Origin: Sporomusaceae bacterium
GTDB lineage: Bacteria > Bacillota > Negativicutes > UBA1444
Assembly: GCA_018434355.1 (NCBI GenBank)
Contig: JAHDPL010000011.1
Span: 1-64,000 of the forward strand
Direction: 5' to 3'
DNA length: 64,000 nucleotides
Shown: piece after piece, positions 8,097 through 16,539 of the stretch
Numbering within the stretch: the first letter of the stretch is position 1
Layout: every line of letters begins with the position of its first letter
Notes under the pieces: generated by a model
What the model saw: only the letters and a program-made list of their open reading frames with translations
What the model was told of the DNA's origin: nothing
Databases searched by the model: none
Translations under genes and position numbers: made by a program

Positions 8097-9401
8097 ATGA
8101 TTCACGATCGGAATTTTGACCTGCAATATAAAATCATCGCAGGCATTTGCCAAAACCCAGATTCGCAGGCCGTCGCGTTTGCGAAACTGAACGCAGAGCA
8201 TTTTCACGCGCCAGGAGCTCGCGAATTCTTTGTTCGACTTCAGGTGATGGCGGAAAGCAGCCAGGAAGTGAGTTTGATCACCGCCGCGCAACGCAAGCCG
8301 GATGATTATGATCTAAACGCACTGACCGCATACATGCCGGTTCGCCCAAAGGAAATGGAGTTTTTGGCCGATCAGCTGATCGACATAGCGGCAGGCCGCA
8401 AGCTGCGAAACATCCTGCAAACCTCGCTGGAGCGTCTGGAAACCGAACCGACGTCGAGCGTTAGCGATGGCATCATAAATCAACTTTTCGTGGACACGGC
8501 TCCCCGTGGAGCCGAACAGATTGTTTCAGGTCGAGAGCAAGCGGTCCGCGCCATTGACACCATAACGGCGCGAATGGACCCGCACAAGCGGGCGGCGAAC
8601 GTTTTATATACAAATTTCGTCGAACTGAACTACTCGACCGGCGGATTTGAAAAAGGCGATTTGATCGGAATTTCTGGCCAGACAGGAACGGGAAAAAGCG
8701 CGTTTTGCCAAAATCTCGCCGCAGACATTGGTGTGCGGCAGCGTCAGCCGTTTTTATACATCAACAGCGAAATGAGCCCCGAGCAGATGGATTTTCGCTG
8801 GGCGGCGATGCTCGCAAACCACCAGGAGATCACATTGCAGCGAATTCGAGCCGGGCAGATCGATTGCGGACCTGACGGAAAGCCGAGTGGGCGACACGAT
8901 GAGTTTGACGCGATTTCGGCAGGACTCGACCGATTGTATAATTCACGGTTCAGCAGCGTGACCGTGCCAGATTTGAAAATCGACAGCGTCGTTAATTTAA
9001 TCCGGCGACACCACCGGGCAGAGCAGATTCGGGCCTGCGCGATCGATTATCTCGGTCGTGCTGATATGGTTAGCGGCAAGCGCGACCTCGCGGAATGGCA
9101 GCTGTTGCTGAGTGCAGCGCGGCGACTGAAGACCATGGCACAGCAACTACAGATCGTTATATTTTTGGTTCTGCAATTGACCAAAAGCGGCGATCTTCAG
9201 CAGTCGAAAGCCATCGAAAACGAGCTGGACCTTCATTTATCGCTCGCGCCGATGGATGAAAACGAGATCCGAGCGGAACTTGCCAGGTTGAGCACTTGCA
9301 ATTACAAGTTAAATATTCTCAAAGGCCGGAACGCACCACGCGGATGGATTCCGCTGCGGTTTGATGGACCCAAACTGCGATTTGAAGGGAGGACGAAATG
9401 A
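8097..9401 (+). CDS. DnaB-like replicative helicase of the element
   Basis: The 434-residue product has the SF4 helicase core: Walker A 'GQTGTGKS' (194-201), 'YINSEMSPEQM' (the DnaB 'S.EMs' element), Walker B 'ACAIDYLGR' and a 'LVLQLTKS' motif near residue 360. A short N-terminal helical region replaces the full DnaB N-terminal domain. It should unwind DNA at the element's replication fork after loading by the neighbouring organizer and loader-like proteins. Slightly shorter than host DnaB (about 440-460). Overlaps the next gene by 4 bases (ATGA). Confidence 0.85.
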   Translation: MIHDRNFDLQYKIIAGICQNPDSQAVAFAKLNAEHFHAPGAREFFVRLQVMAESSQEVSLITAAQRKPDDYDLNALTAYMPVRPKEMEFLADQLIDIAAGRKLRNILQTSLERLETEPTSSVSDGIINQLFVDTAPRGAEQIVSGREQAVRAIDTITARMDPHKRAANVLYTNFVELNYSTGGFEKGDLIGISGQTGTGKSAFCQNLAADIGVRQRQPFLYINSEMSPEQMDFRWAAMLANHQEITLQRIRAGQIDCGPDGKPSGRHDEFDAISAGLDRLYNSRFSSVTVPDLKIDSVVNLIRRHHRAEQIRACAIDYLGRADMVSGKRDLAEWQLLLSAARRLKTMAQQLQIVIFLVLQLTKSGDLQQSKAIENELDLHLSLAPMDENEIRAELARLSTCNYKLNILKGRNAPRGWIPLRFDGPKLRFEGRTK

Positions 9402-9820
9402 AAACAAACTCAATCGACGCGCAAACCAATCGCGAAGCCTTGACAGCAACCGTCGCCGAATGGGCGCTCAGTCGGTGGCCAGACTTGGAAATGGAAGAAT
9501 TGCAAAGCAACTTGCCGCTTTTGCATCAGGTCAAAAAGGCCGATGCGACCTGCAAGAATTGCGCAGATCCAGCCGTTTGCCGGAGTGGTCGGTACCGCTG
9601 GAACGCAGAGCTTCGAGACGGGAGACTCCACGCATTCACGGAAGCCTGCGGTCGGAAACTTGCGCCGGCAGCCGAACAGGCGACCGCGAGGGCAAACCTG
9701 TTGCACATTTCGGATGGTCGCCCAAAATGCCGAATCACGCCAGGCCGGCAACGGATTGAGGAAGCGGTAGCGCCAGCAAGCGTACCATTGACAAGCCGGG
9801 CCTTTTCGAAAACGGTCTGA
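9398..9820 (+). CDS. Standalone DnaI-N-like zinc-binding domain protein (putative helicase loader partner)
   Basis: The 140-residue product has four cysteines (C52, C55, C61, C84 in 'CKNCADPAVC...AC') with the spacing of the N-terminal zinc domain of the Bacillus helicase loader DnaI, which binds DnaB. The AAA+ ATPase domain that follows in DnaI is absent. Translational coupling (ATGA overlap) to the DnaB-like gene supports a helicase-interacting role. The last 45 residues are unrecognised. Family assignment is by pattern only. Confidence 0.55.
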   Translation: MKTNSIDAQTNREALTATVAEWALSRWPDLEMEELQSNLPLLHQVKKADATCKNCADPAVCRSGRYRWNAELRDGRLHAFTEACGRKLAPAAEQATARANLLHISDGRPKCRITPGRQRIEEAVAPASVPLTSRAFSKTV

Positions 9821-10011
9821 TGGACCGACGGATTGTGGTCCGCATGCCGACAGGCCGCCTCGTGCTTACAGCCGCGGAGCTTCAGCGCCTTTTTAGCAAA
9901 AGCCCAGAAATCCTGCAAATTGGGTTATTGCGAGCGAAGCACGAAGCGAAAAGACCGAAAAATCAAGGGCGCAAGCAATTTAGGGAGGACGCAAGCGATG
10001 CCGACTACTAA
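9820..10011 (+). CDS. Small basic protein of unknown function
   Basis: The ATG overlaps the preceding stop (TGATG), indicating coupling. The 63-residue product begins 'MDRRIVVRMPTGRLVLTAAE' and ends in a lysine/arginine-rich tail. It overlaps the next gene by 14 bases in another frame. No family recognised. Confidence 0.5.
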   Translation: MDRRIVVRMPTGRLVLTAAELQRLFSKSPEILQIGLLRAKHEAKRPKNQGRKQFREDASDADY

Positions 10012-10249
10012 AAAAGCCCTGGTGCCCAAGCAAGGCGATGCACCGACGCCACACGACCGGCTTTTTGCGCAGGTGCCAGGCGCGAAAAATCTCTACGACG
10101 CATTGCTAAAATTCGTGGCACAAGCCCGGCTCCGGCGCGAAGGCACCGGCGAAATTCGATCAGTCGTTCAAAGTATGACGGAGTTGGCGGTCGCGGAGAT
10201 CGATCAACAAATTGACCAACCAGAATCAGTCGAAAAAAATGGAGGGTGA
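9998..10249 (+). CDS. Small protein of unknown function
   Basis: ATG 9998 has GGGAGG 9 bases upstream. The 83-residue product has a basic N-terminus and two likely helices ('LYDALLKFVAQARLR', 'VVQSMTELAVAEIDQQI'). It is packed between neighbours in the replication/structural operon. No family recognised. Confidence 0.5.
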   Translation: MPTTKKALVPKQGDAPTPHDRLFAQVPGAKNLYDALLKFVAQARLRREGTGEIRSVVQSMTELAVAEIDQQIDQPESVEKNGG

Positions 10250-10253
10250 ACAC

Positions 10254-11045
10254 ATGCCAAACTTTGCAGAAAAATTCCTGGCGCGACGCCGCACAATCCT
10301 TCAAAATTCCGAACTATCCGATCTCGGGCGATTGAACGCCATCAAAGCGGCATTTGCCGAAGCGGAAAGCGAGTACAACCAGCTTTCAAAAGCGAATCGC
10401 GAGCGGAGCGAGGCTTTAAAGAAAGCCGCCGAAGCGCTCGATCCTGGCAAGGCACCCAAACGGGAATTGCCGAAATTTCCAATGCCTGACGAACAATATT
10501 CGTTGACCGATTTTGAGCGAAAGGCTGCACCAGCGTTGGCTTCCGTTGCGGCGATGATGGCCGAGCGACGCGCAGCCGACCGCATGATAACAGCGGCAGC
10601 CGTTCTGCAAGGCTCGGCGCTTCAAGCAAAATTGGAGGAACTCGCGACCCTTGAACGTTTCGGTGAATCCGCGCTCTTGCTGGCGCTGCCGCAAATCATT
10701 GCGCAGCAACAGGCCCGATACGAGAGTGAACGAACGGCGATTCTACAGACGCCTGGCCAGGACGAGCAAACATTAGCTTCACGTCTCGGCGAAATCGCAG
10801 ATCGGTACATTAGCGACCGGATAGCGCTGGACACATGGGTAAATCGCCAAGTTGAGGCGATCGCGAAGCGCGAAACGACCAAGGCGCAGCAAGATTTCAT
10901 CGACAAGCAGCGCCAGGCGGAAGCGGAAATGATGAAGGAAATGGGCGGCATTGCGCTCGAATCGATGATTATCGAAGGCAATTGGCGCGACATTCAGGGC
11001 CTTGTTAGCCTGGAGCCCGGCCTTGATCGCGAGGGCGACCAATGA
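10254..11045 (+). CDS. Helical coiled-coil protein of unknown function, upstream of the tape measure gene
   Basis: ATG 10254 is preferred (GGAGGG 7-8 bases upstream) over ATG 10212. The 263-residue product is almost entirely alpha-helical, alanine- and glutamate-rich, with heptad-like stretches ('AAFAEAESEYNQLSKANRE', 'DKQRQAEAEMMKEMG'). No enzyme motif. Its position two genes before a tape measure protein suggests a virion-assembly or scaffold-like role, but a tail chaperone identity is not shown. Overlaps the next start by 4 bases. Confidence 0.5.
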   Translation: MPNFAEKFLARRRTILQNSELSDLGRLNAIKAAFAEAESEYNQLSKANRERSEALKKAAEALDPGKAPKRELPKFPMPDEQYSLTDFERKAAPALASVAAMMAERRAADRMITAAAVLQGSALQAKLEELATLERFGESALLLALPQIIAQQQARYESERTAILQTPGQDEQTLASRLGEIADRYISDRIALDTWVNRQVEAIAKRETTKAQQDFIDKQRQAEAEMMKEMGGIALESMIIEGNWRDIQGLVSLEPGLDREGDQ

Positions 11046-11440
11046 CCGGCGAAAAGAATTGGCTCGATAGCGTAACCACATTCACCACCGATCGCGGCGT
11101 CGTTTTCGATGCGATCGAAGTTTGCAAATCGCTGAAGCTAAGCACCGAGCGGCTCAAGCAGATTGACCCGCAGCAGATCGTCCATCTGCCAGTGCCGGCC
11201 ACCGGATGGCGGAAGCGCCTGACGGCAAAAGTGGTGATCACGGCGGTCACGCAAGGCGGATTGTTCGAATTATTGCTTCAAAGCAGCGGCCCGGTCGGCA
11301 CCAGCTACCGGCGCTGGCTCGCAAATGATGTAATACCATCGATTTTTTCCAACGGCGGCTGGATGCAGCCGGCACTTGTGGCTGAAATTTTGCAGCGGCC
11401 AGCGATCATCGACGAACTGGCCGCGAAACTGGGGAGGTAG
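11042..11440 (+). CDS. Divergent BRO-N-like domain protein
   Basis: The 132-residue product ends with 'GGLFELLLQSSGPVGTSYRR' and 'WLANDVIPSIFSNGGWM', which match the end of the BRO-N domain (the sGLyrLi.rS....a..F..Wv..eVlPsIr..G.y pattern). It is therefore a second, more divergent BRO-type protein besides the truncated one at 5307. Here it lies between the coiled-coil and tape measure genes, an unusual place for an antirepressor. ATGA overlap with the upstream gene. Confidence 0.6.
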   Translation: MTGEKNWLDSVTTFTTDRGVVFDAIEVCKSLKLSTERLKQIDPQQIVHLPVPATGWRKRLTAKVVITAVTQGGLFELLLQSSGPVGTSYRRWLANDVIPSIFSNGGWMQPALVAEILQRPAIIDELAAKLGR

Positions 11441-11442
11441 CC

Positions 11443-14130
11443 ATGCTCGGAGACAAACTCGTCAAAATTCTGATGACTGCAGATCCCGGAAACACAGGGC
11501 AGGTGCTGGATCAGGTCATGCAAAAAGCCAAGCGGGTGGACGAAAGCCTGCGTGAACTTGGAAGTCGGACCCCGGCAAGCCCGCAGGGAGCCGCAACGCT
11601 TCCTGCTGCGGCAGCTCCACTTCCAAATTCGGTGCCGGCTTCCTACCAAAAAACGACCGGCAGCATTAAGCAATTGGCAGCCGCTTTCGTGGTTGCCCAA
11701 GGCGCGATCATGGCGGTCGAAACCGCTCTGAGATCAGTATCGGGCGCATTTGGCGGTTTTATCAACGTCAACAACCAGATGGAGCAGCTTCGCCTTCAAT
11801 TCGAAGTCATGCTGGGCAGCAAAGCAAAAATGGAAGAGTTGTTCACGATCACCAAGAAATTCGCGGACACGACGCCGTTTAATGACCTGGATTCATACCG
11901 GGCCGGCCAGCAATTGCTCGCAGCTGGCGTGAAGGATGCCAGAGAATACGAGCGATCGCTGCGAAGCGTTGGCGATCTTGCCGCAGCCAGCGGTCGGAGC
12001 ATTGGCGAGGTTGCCAGTGCATATGCCCGATTGAAAAGCGGCGCAACCGGCGAAGCGATGGAAGCGCTGCGACTTATGAATATTTCAAGAGCCATGTTTG
12101 AAGCCCAGGGAATCAGGTTTGACGCAGGCGGCCAGGCACTTGCAACTGCACGACAAATGACCGATGCGCTCGACTCGATCATTTCAAACAATTACGGCGG
12201 CATGACAGAAAAGCTTTCCAAGACATGGGCCGGCCTTTGGTCAACGTTTACCAGCGGCGCTGAAAACTCAGTCCGAACGCTGACCGGCGGCACATTTGAA
12301 TTATTGAAATCGGCGTTGGCGTCAGTTAATGACGCAATGGACGCAGCGCTGAAAGACCCGGACCAGAAGCTCAAACGGCTGGGTGACTCTATTACCGTGG
12401 CCGCAAAAGCTGTCGGTGAATTGGGCGGTCAATTTACCACGCTGGCTGGCAGCGGGGCATCAACAGCGTTTCAGGCACTCGGACAAGCGCTGGCCGCCGT
12501 TGGCTTTGGCCTTTCGACAATTGTTTATTTGACGCGCATGGCCCAGGCTGCCATGCAGCTGCTTTGGGATACTGTGTCGATGAGCGGAAACGCCAGGCAG
12601 AACTTCATGAATAGCATGAACGATGCGAACAGCGCCTATTCGAAGCAAATCGCCCTGGTTCGCTCGGCTCTCGGGATGCAGGCCGATGCAGCCCAGTCCA
12701 GCGCAGACGCTCAAACAAACGCGACAAACAAGATCGCCAAGGCGCAACAGGAAGCCGCGATCAAAGCAGCAGAATCCCGTAATTCGGTCGTTGCCGGACT
12801 GAAAACCATCATGGCAGTCCAGGAATCGGCCTGGGCCGTTGAAAAAGCCAAGGGACGAGACACTACTCAACTGGCGCAAATGGAAATGGAACAACGCAAG
12901 CTGAACCTTTCGACATTGCAGGAGGCCGAAGGACGGCAACAAGCCGCGATCGAAGCCCAGGGAAAAGCCTATCAAAAGTCGAGCGAACTACTCGCAGCAG
13001 AGGCCGAATACGCAAAGGCTCTGGCGGCGTATTACGACGCATTGATCGAGAAAAAAGAAAAGATGGGCGGGTTTGTAACCCAGACCAGCAAACTGATTGC
13101 CGAAGCCGACGCGATCGAGGCAAAGGGCGGCGACGCAGGAGTGAAGCGGTACGAAGCGCTGAAGTCGGCGGTCACGGAATACCTGGACGGACTGGAGAAA
13201 ATGAAAAACGCCCAGATCCAGGCACAGGCAAACGCAGCCAAGATGGAAAGCGCGGTAAGTGCAGCGCAAAGCGGCAATCTGGCGCAATATCAGAACGTGA
13301 CTGCAGCCATTGAACAGAACGAGCGAATCTTCCAGATCAGTGCGCTACAAGAACGACTGAATCAAATCCGCCAATTGAGTGAAGCCCAGAACCTCGGAGC
13401 ACGTGAGAGGTTCACGCTTTACGAACAGGAGCGCCAAATATTCAGCCAAATGACCGGCGGAATTAGCGCGGCGATTACCGAGACCATGCAGCAGATCGAA
13501 TCATTGCAGAACAAAGCGATGGGCGCAGCATCGAGCGCGATCGGAATCCTTGAAAAGACCGGAGCTGAAAAAAGCGCTTATGAGGAAGTTGCAAGCATGA
13601 TCCGAGGCTTAAATCTCGACATGAGCAAGATGAGCCTGCAAACGCTCGGCCAGATGGCGAGCCTTTCCGACCAGCTGAAAAACAAAGGCGTTAGCGCAAA
13701 AGATTTGATGCCAAATTCCGGCCAGGTGCTTGAAGCGCTTCGCAAAGAGCTAACCGGAATCCCTGACATGATCGGAAAACTGCAGGGCGGACTTCAAACA
13801 TTGATCGGGCTATCTGCGCAGATAGGAGCGCAAGCGGCGAACAATTTCTGGGGCCCATGGGAAGAAAAACTCAGCGGGCTAAAAGAGCAAATTGCATCGC
13901 TCGCAATGACCAATCTCGCTCCGGCAGGAAGCATCTTGCCAGCGGTTGAACTTCCGCGAACCAACACACAGGCCCAAACACAAACCGTCAACGTGGCTAC
14001 AAATACCCAACTGACAGTTCAGGGAAGCACGCTGCGCGAAGTTGATGAGATTGTGGCTAAGGCCAGGGATCGTTTCAGCGACGAACTATACGCAGCGCTT
14101 CAGGAAGCAAACGCCAGATTTGCGCTGTAG
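11443..14130 (+). CDS. Phage tail tape measure protein
   Basis: The 895-residue product shows the conserved tape-measure N-terminal domain: 'QLRLQFEVMLGSKAKMEELF', 'KKFADTTPFNDLDSYRAGQQ', 'SVGDLAAASGRSIGEVASAY' and 'YGGMTEKLSKTWAGLWSTF' (about residues 112-275). A hydrophobic stretch (about 300-375) and long Ala/Gln/Glu-rich helices follow, ending in 'VATNTQLTVQGSTLREVDEI'. Tape measure proteins set tail length and line the tail tube. No tail tube, chaperone, baseplate or sheath gene is in the element, so it would have to assemble with helper-phage proteins. The frame is intact and starts 2 bp after the preceding stop with GGGGAGG, so decay is not apparent. Confidence 0.85.
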   Translation: MLGDKLVKILMTADPGNTGQVLDQVMQKAKRVDESLRELGSRTPASPQGAATLPAAAAPLPNSVPASYQKTTGSIKQLAAAFVVAQGAIMAVETALRSVSGAFGGFINVNNQMEQLRLQFEVMLGSKAKMEELFTITKKFADTTPFNDLDSYRAGQQLLAAGVKDAREYERSLRSVGDLAAASGRSIGEVASAYARLKSGATGEAMEALRLMNISRAMFEAQGIRFDAGGQALATARQMTDALDSIISNNYGGMTEKLSKTWAGLWSTFTSGAENSVRTLTGGTFELLKSALASVNDAMDAALKDPDQKLKRLGDSITVAAKAVGELGGQFTTLAGSGASTAFQALGQALAAVGFGLSTIVYLTRMAQAAMQLLWDTVSMSGNARQNFMNSMNDANSAYSKQIALVRSALGMQADAAQSSADAQTNATNKIAKAQQEAAIKAAESRNSVVAGLKTIMAVQESAWAVEKAKGRDTTQLAQMEMEQRKLNLSTLQEAEGRQQAAIEAQGKAYQKSSELLAAEAEYAKALAAYYDALIEKKEKMGGFVTQTSKLIAEADAIEAKGGDAGVKRYEALKSAVTEYLDGLEKMKNAQIQAQANAAKMESAVSAAQSGNLAQYQNVTAAIEQNERIFQISALQERLNQIRQLSEAQNLGARERFTLYEQERQIFSQMTGGISAAITETMQQIESLQNKAMGAASSAIGILEKTGAEKSAYEEVASMIRGLNLDMSKMSLQTLGQMASLSDQLKNKGVSAKDLMPNSGQVLEALRKELTGIPDMIGKLQGGLQTLIGLSAQIGAQAANNFWGPWEEKLSGLKEQIASLAMTNLAPAGSILPAVELPRTNTQAQTQTVNVATNTQLTVQGSTLREVDEIVAKARDRFSDELYAALQEANARFAL

Positions 14131-14141
14131 GAAAAATCAAG

Positions 14142-14170
14142 CCGGGTGCATGAACAAATCGTGCACCCGG
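14142..14170 (+). terminator. Hairpin between tape measure and terminase genes
   Basis: The 9-bp stem CCGGGTGCA/TGCACCCGG has an 11-nt loop. There is no T-run, so it is more likely an attenuator or mRNA-stability element than a simple terminator. Confidence 0.5.
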
Positions 14171-14187
14171 AGCAGGGGAGTGAGAAT

Positions 14188-14739
14188 ATGCCACCGACAA
14201 AATTTAGACCGGATCGCCATCCAATGATCATTCAGGCGCTCGCTTCGGTGGGCAAAAACCGCGACGAAATTGCTGCTTTGATGGAGATTTCCCGCGACAC
14301 CTTGTATTCATGGCAAAAACGCTGGCCGGAGGTCAAGGCGGCGCTTGAACACGGCGCGGTCGAAGCCAACGCAGAGATCGTTGCAAGCCTTTTCAAGCGG
14401 GCGACCGGGTACGAATTCGAAGAAACCCGAACAGCGATCATCAAACGCCCGGATGGCACCCAGGAAACGAGGGTGGAAAAAGTCAGGAAATTCGTCGCAC
14501 CAGACACGACTGCGCTGATTTTTTGGTTAAAAAACCGCCTGCCGGATCAATTCAAAGACGTGAACGACCTGCGGCACTCGGGCGCGGTGAAAGTCGAGCA
14601 TGAAGTTGACGCGGAAATTAAAGAACTGCTCAAAAACAACCCGGAAGCAAAAGCTGCGGTACGTGCGGCGTTTGAAACGCTGTACCCTGGGCCGTACGCG
14701 ATCAAGGGAGGCGCGAACGATGCCAGAAAAGCCATCTAA
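14188..14739 (+). CDS. Phage terminase small subunit (TerS-like)
   Basis: ATG 14188 has AGGGGAG 7 bases upstream. The 183-residue product has an N-terminal helix-turn-helix ('KNRDEIAALMEISRDTLYSW'), the central 'EIVASLFKRATGYEFEE' helix and the 'APDTTALIFWLKNRLPDQFK' segment typical of small terminase subunits. TerS recognises the packaging site and presents DNA to the large terminase. No large subunit is present. Phage satellites often carry only a TerS to redirect helper packaging to their own DNA, and I infer that role here. Overlaps the next gene by 20 bases. Confidence 0.8.
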   Translation: MPPTKFRPDRHPMIIQALASVGKNRDEIAALMEISRDTLYSWQKRWPEVKAALEHGAVEANAEIVASLFKRATGYEFEETRTAIIKRPDGTQETRVEKVRKFVAPDTTALIFWLKNRLPDQFKDVNDLRHSGAVKVEHEVDAEIKELLKNNPEAKAAVRAAFETLYPGPYAIKGGANDARKAI

Positions 14740-14935
14740 ATGGGCGCACTTAGGGCAGGCCATGAATCCGTTTGAAGTCGCCGCCTATTTGAAGCAGGCA
14801 ATTTCGGCTTATGCCGGGACCGAGCATGGCGGCGTGAAAACCGTGAGTGATCTGCCTGGCCCGGCCATTAGCGTCGAGATGGGCGAAGGAAGCGCGTTTG
14901 AGATTCACATCACCAGAGGAGGGCGCTGGTTATGA
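14720..14935 (+). CDS. Small protein of unknown function
   Basis: ATG 14720 has GGGAGG 8-9 bases upstream and overlaps the terminase gene. The 71-residue product ends in short strands ('AISVEMGEGSAFEIHITRGG'). ATGA overlap with the next gene marks one operon. No family recognised. Confidence 0.5.
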   Translation: MPEKPSKWAHLGQAMNPFEVAAYLKQAISAYAGTEHGGVKTVSDLPGPAISVEMGEGSAFEIHITRGGRWL

Positions 14936-15165
14936 CAAAAACCAACAACATGACCTGCCCGGAATTTGAACAACTGCTAATCAGCGCGGCGGGTGGATTC
15001 ACCGATCCGGCTATCGGCATCGCCATTGGCGCAAAGCCCTTGAAAGAAGCCGGTGCATACCCCGAGGGCAACGGGATCGCGCTTTTTATGGATGATGGCG
15101 AGACTTTCCTTGTTAGCATTCACCGGATCAACCAGCGGCCAAACTTCATCGATTCGGCCCGCTGA
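14932..15165 (+). CDS. Small protein of unknown function
   Basis: The 77-residue product, 'MTKTNNMTCPEFEQLLISAA...', is followed by a beta-rich half ('NGIALFMDDGETFLVSIHRI'). It is the last gene of the rightward structural operon, ending where a leftward gene converges. No family recognised. Confidence 0.5.
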   Translation: MTKTNNMTCPEFEQLLISAAGGFTDPAIGIAIGAKPLKEAGAYPEGNGIALFMDDGETFLVSIHRINQRPNFIDSAR

Positions 15166-15240
15166 TTGATTGGGATTTCAAACGGATTTAGGCCAGGATG
15201 CGGTGAAACCGCCCCGCATGGTGCGATGATAGCCGGGAAT

Positions 15241-15267
15241 AAAAAATAAAGGCTGCACAAGGCAGCC
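15241..15267 (-). terminator. Terminator of the leftward ribbon-helix-helix gene
   Basis: On the minus strand GGCTGCC-TTGT-GCAGCC is followed by TTTATTTTTT. It sits just past the stop codon at 15279. Confidence 0.75.
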
Positions 15268-15278
15268 AAGGGCAAAAG

Positions 15279-15476
15279 CTATTCAGATTTTTCATCGGTG
15301 GGCAGGACAATTGGGCCGTTTTCCTTTTCGTAGGCCGCGATGATCCGCTCGACGTTATACACAAGCTCGTTGTTCATGGAGCGGCGGTTTCTTTCGGCAA
15401 CGACTTTCAGCTTTGCCAAGAGCGACGCTTCGATGCGGACCGAGTAGGCCACAACCGGATCGCCTTTTATAGCCAC
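15279..15476 (-). CDS. Arc-like ribbon-helix-helix DNA-binding protein
   Basis: The 65-residue product shows the Arc/MetJ layout: an N-terminal strand ('AYSVRIEASLLAKL') followed by two helices ('RRSMNNELVYNVERIIAAYE'). Such dimers bind short operators and repress transcription. It is the second leftward gene of the element and reads away from the promoter at 15587, so it may control that promoter or the small-gene cassette. A 15-residue tail is disordered. Another RHH-like protein is encoded at 16907. Confidence 0.75.
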   Translation of the reverse strand: MAIKGDPVVAYSVRIEASLLAKLKVVAERNRRSMNNELVYNVERIIAAYEKENGPIVLPTDEKSE

Positions 15477-15524
15477 AACACATTCACCTCGCGTTCAATT
15501 TGCACGCCCAGTTTATCACAAAAC

Positions 15525-15555
15525 GCCTGCCTCGGCCACAGAAAACGAAGCAGGC
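15525..15555. terminator. Possible bidirectional hairpin
   Basis: GCCTGC (15525-15530) pairs with GCAGGC (15550-15555) across a 19-nt loop, followed by a T-rich stretch on the plus strand. Weak because of loop size. Confidence 0.3.
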
Positions 15556-15586
15556 AATTCTTTTGCATATTTATTTTGGCTACATA

Positions 15587-15615
15587 TTGACTACAAAACG
15601 GGTATGTTATATGAT
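15587..15615 (+). promoter_or_regulatory. Sigma-70-type promoter of the small-gene cassette
   Basis: TTGACT (15587-15592), a 17-bp spacer and TATGAT (15610-15615). It starts the rightward run of tiny genes from 15672 to the integrase. Confidence 0.65.
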
Positions 15616-15671
15616 GTGACTAACAAAAGCGAAGGGGCTGAAAAGCCTTGAAAACAAAGGGGCGCGAGAGA

Positions 15672-15854
15672 ATGAGCAAGATGTCGACCAGAGAAGCGAA
15701 AGCCAGATTGGCCGAGATTATTGCAGGACAGCAACCGGATGCACTGGCGGCCATTGAGGACGTAGCAGATCGCAAGATTGAGGAAATGACCGTTGGCGAG
15801 CTGATCGACTTCATCATCGAATCGGCGGAACCCCTGAACCCCTTCTGGCGCTAA
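15672..15854 (+). CDS. Small acidic helical protein of unknown function
   Basis: ATG 15672 has AAGGGG 10 bases upstream. The 60-residue product is acidic and helical ('STREAKARLAEIIAG', 'RKIEEMTVGELIDFIIE'). First gene after the promoter at 15587. Its size and acidity recall small phage takeover proteins, but nothing specific is recognised. Confidence 0.5.
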   Translation: MSKMSTREAKARLAEIIAGQQPDALAAIEDVADRKIEEMTVGELIDFIIESAEPLNPFWR

Positions 15855-15911
15855 AGCACCGAAAGAACCAAAGCCGAGCCGGCGGCCAATCCGGCGAAGG
15901 AGGCGTTGACA

Positions 15912-16277
15912 ATGACAAAGGCCGAATTTGAAAAACTGGCCGGAACGAAAATTTCTCAGGAACAGTTCGATCAGATCGAAACCGTATACATGTGGCACCC
16001 GGCAATTTCCGGCATTGACGATAAAACGCAGATCGTCCAACTCTGGCGGCTTGGTGTGATTCCCGACTTGCTAAATAAAGCCTACATCATGCACAACCGT
16101 CAACCGGAGCAAGAGGAAAACGCCGTGCGCAACTATGCGGTGACGTATTTAAACCTTGATACCGGCATTGTTGGAGTTGCCACTTTTACTGACCCAGATA
16201 CGCGAGAGGCACTAAGGTCTTTTAGGGCGTGCTACCGACACGCAGCCTATCAAATTATCAGCGTGGCTGAATATTAA
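15912..16277 (+). CDS. Unknown protein of the small-gene cassette
   Basis: ATG 15912 has AAGGAGG 9 bases upstream. In the 121-residue product a helical first half ('KAEFEKLAGTKISQEQFDQI') precedes a beta-rich second half ('NYAVTYLNLDTGIVGVATF'). No family recognised. Confidence 0.5.
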   Translation: MTKAEFEKLAGTKISQEQFDQIETVYMWHPAISGIDDKTQIVQLWRLGVIPDLLNKAYIMHNRQPEQEENAVRNYAVTYLNLDTGIVGVATFTDPDTREALRSFRACYRHAAYQIISVAEY

Positions 16278-16315
16278 GCGGAAACCTGGTTGTACCCAGG
16301 GGGAAGGAGACCATC

Positions 16316-16519
16316 ATGAAATTCATTGCGACGCTTAACGGCAAGAAAATCAAAACGTTTCCGGCGGTCCGCGAGCTTGGCTCCGGCAGCCTTTGCAGGC
16401 GGTTCGATGAATTTTGCAAAGGCCACGGATTCGGCACCAAGATCGATACGGCAAAATCCTTCGGTTTCATTGGCTGGGCGAATGCCGCAGGCGACATGGT
16501 GATTCTGGAGCGAGTGTGA
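16316..16519 (+). CDS. Small protein of unknown function
   Basis: ATG 16316 lies just after GGGGGAAGGAG. The 67-residue basic product, 'MKFIATLNGKKIKTFPAVRE...', has an aromatic/glycine-rich C-terminal half. No family recognised. Confidence 0.5.
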   Translation: MKFIATLNGKKIKTFPAVRELGSGSLCRRFDEFCKGHGFGTKIDTAKSFGFIGWANAAGDMVILERV

Positions 16520-16539
16520 AAAGCAAGGAGGGAAAAGCG

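Noticed and set aside
12460-12975. Long antisense reading frames under the tape measure gene
   Set aside because: They lack ribosome sites and recognisable domains and are explained by the codon bias of the tape measure gene on the other strand.
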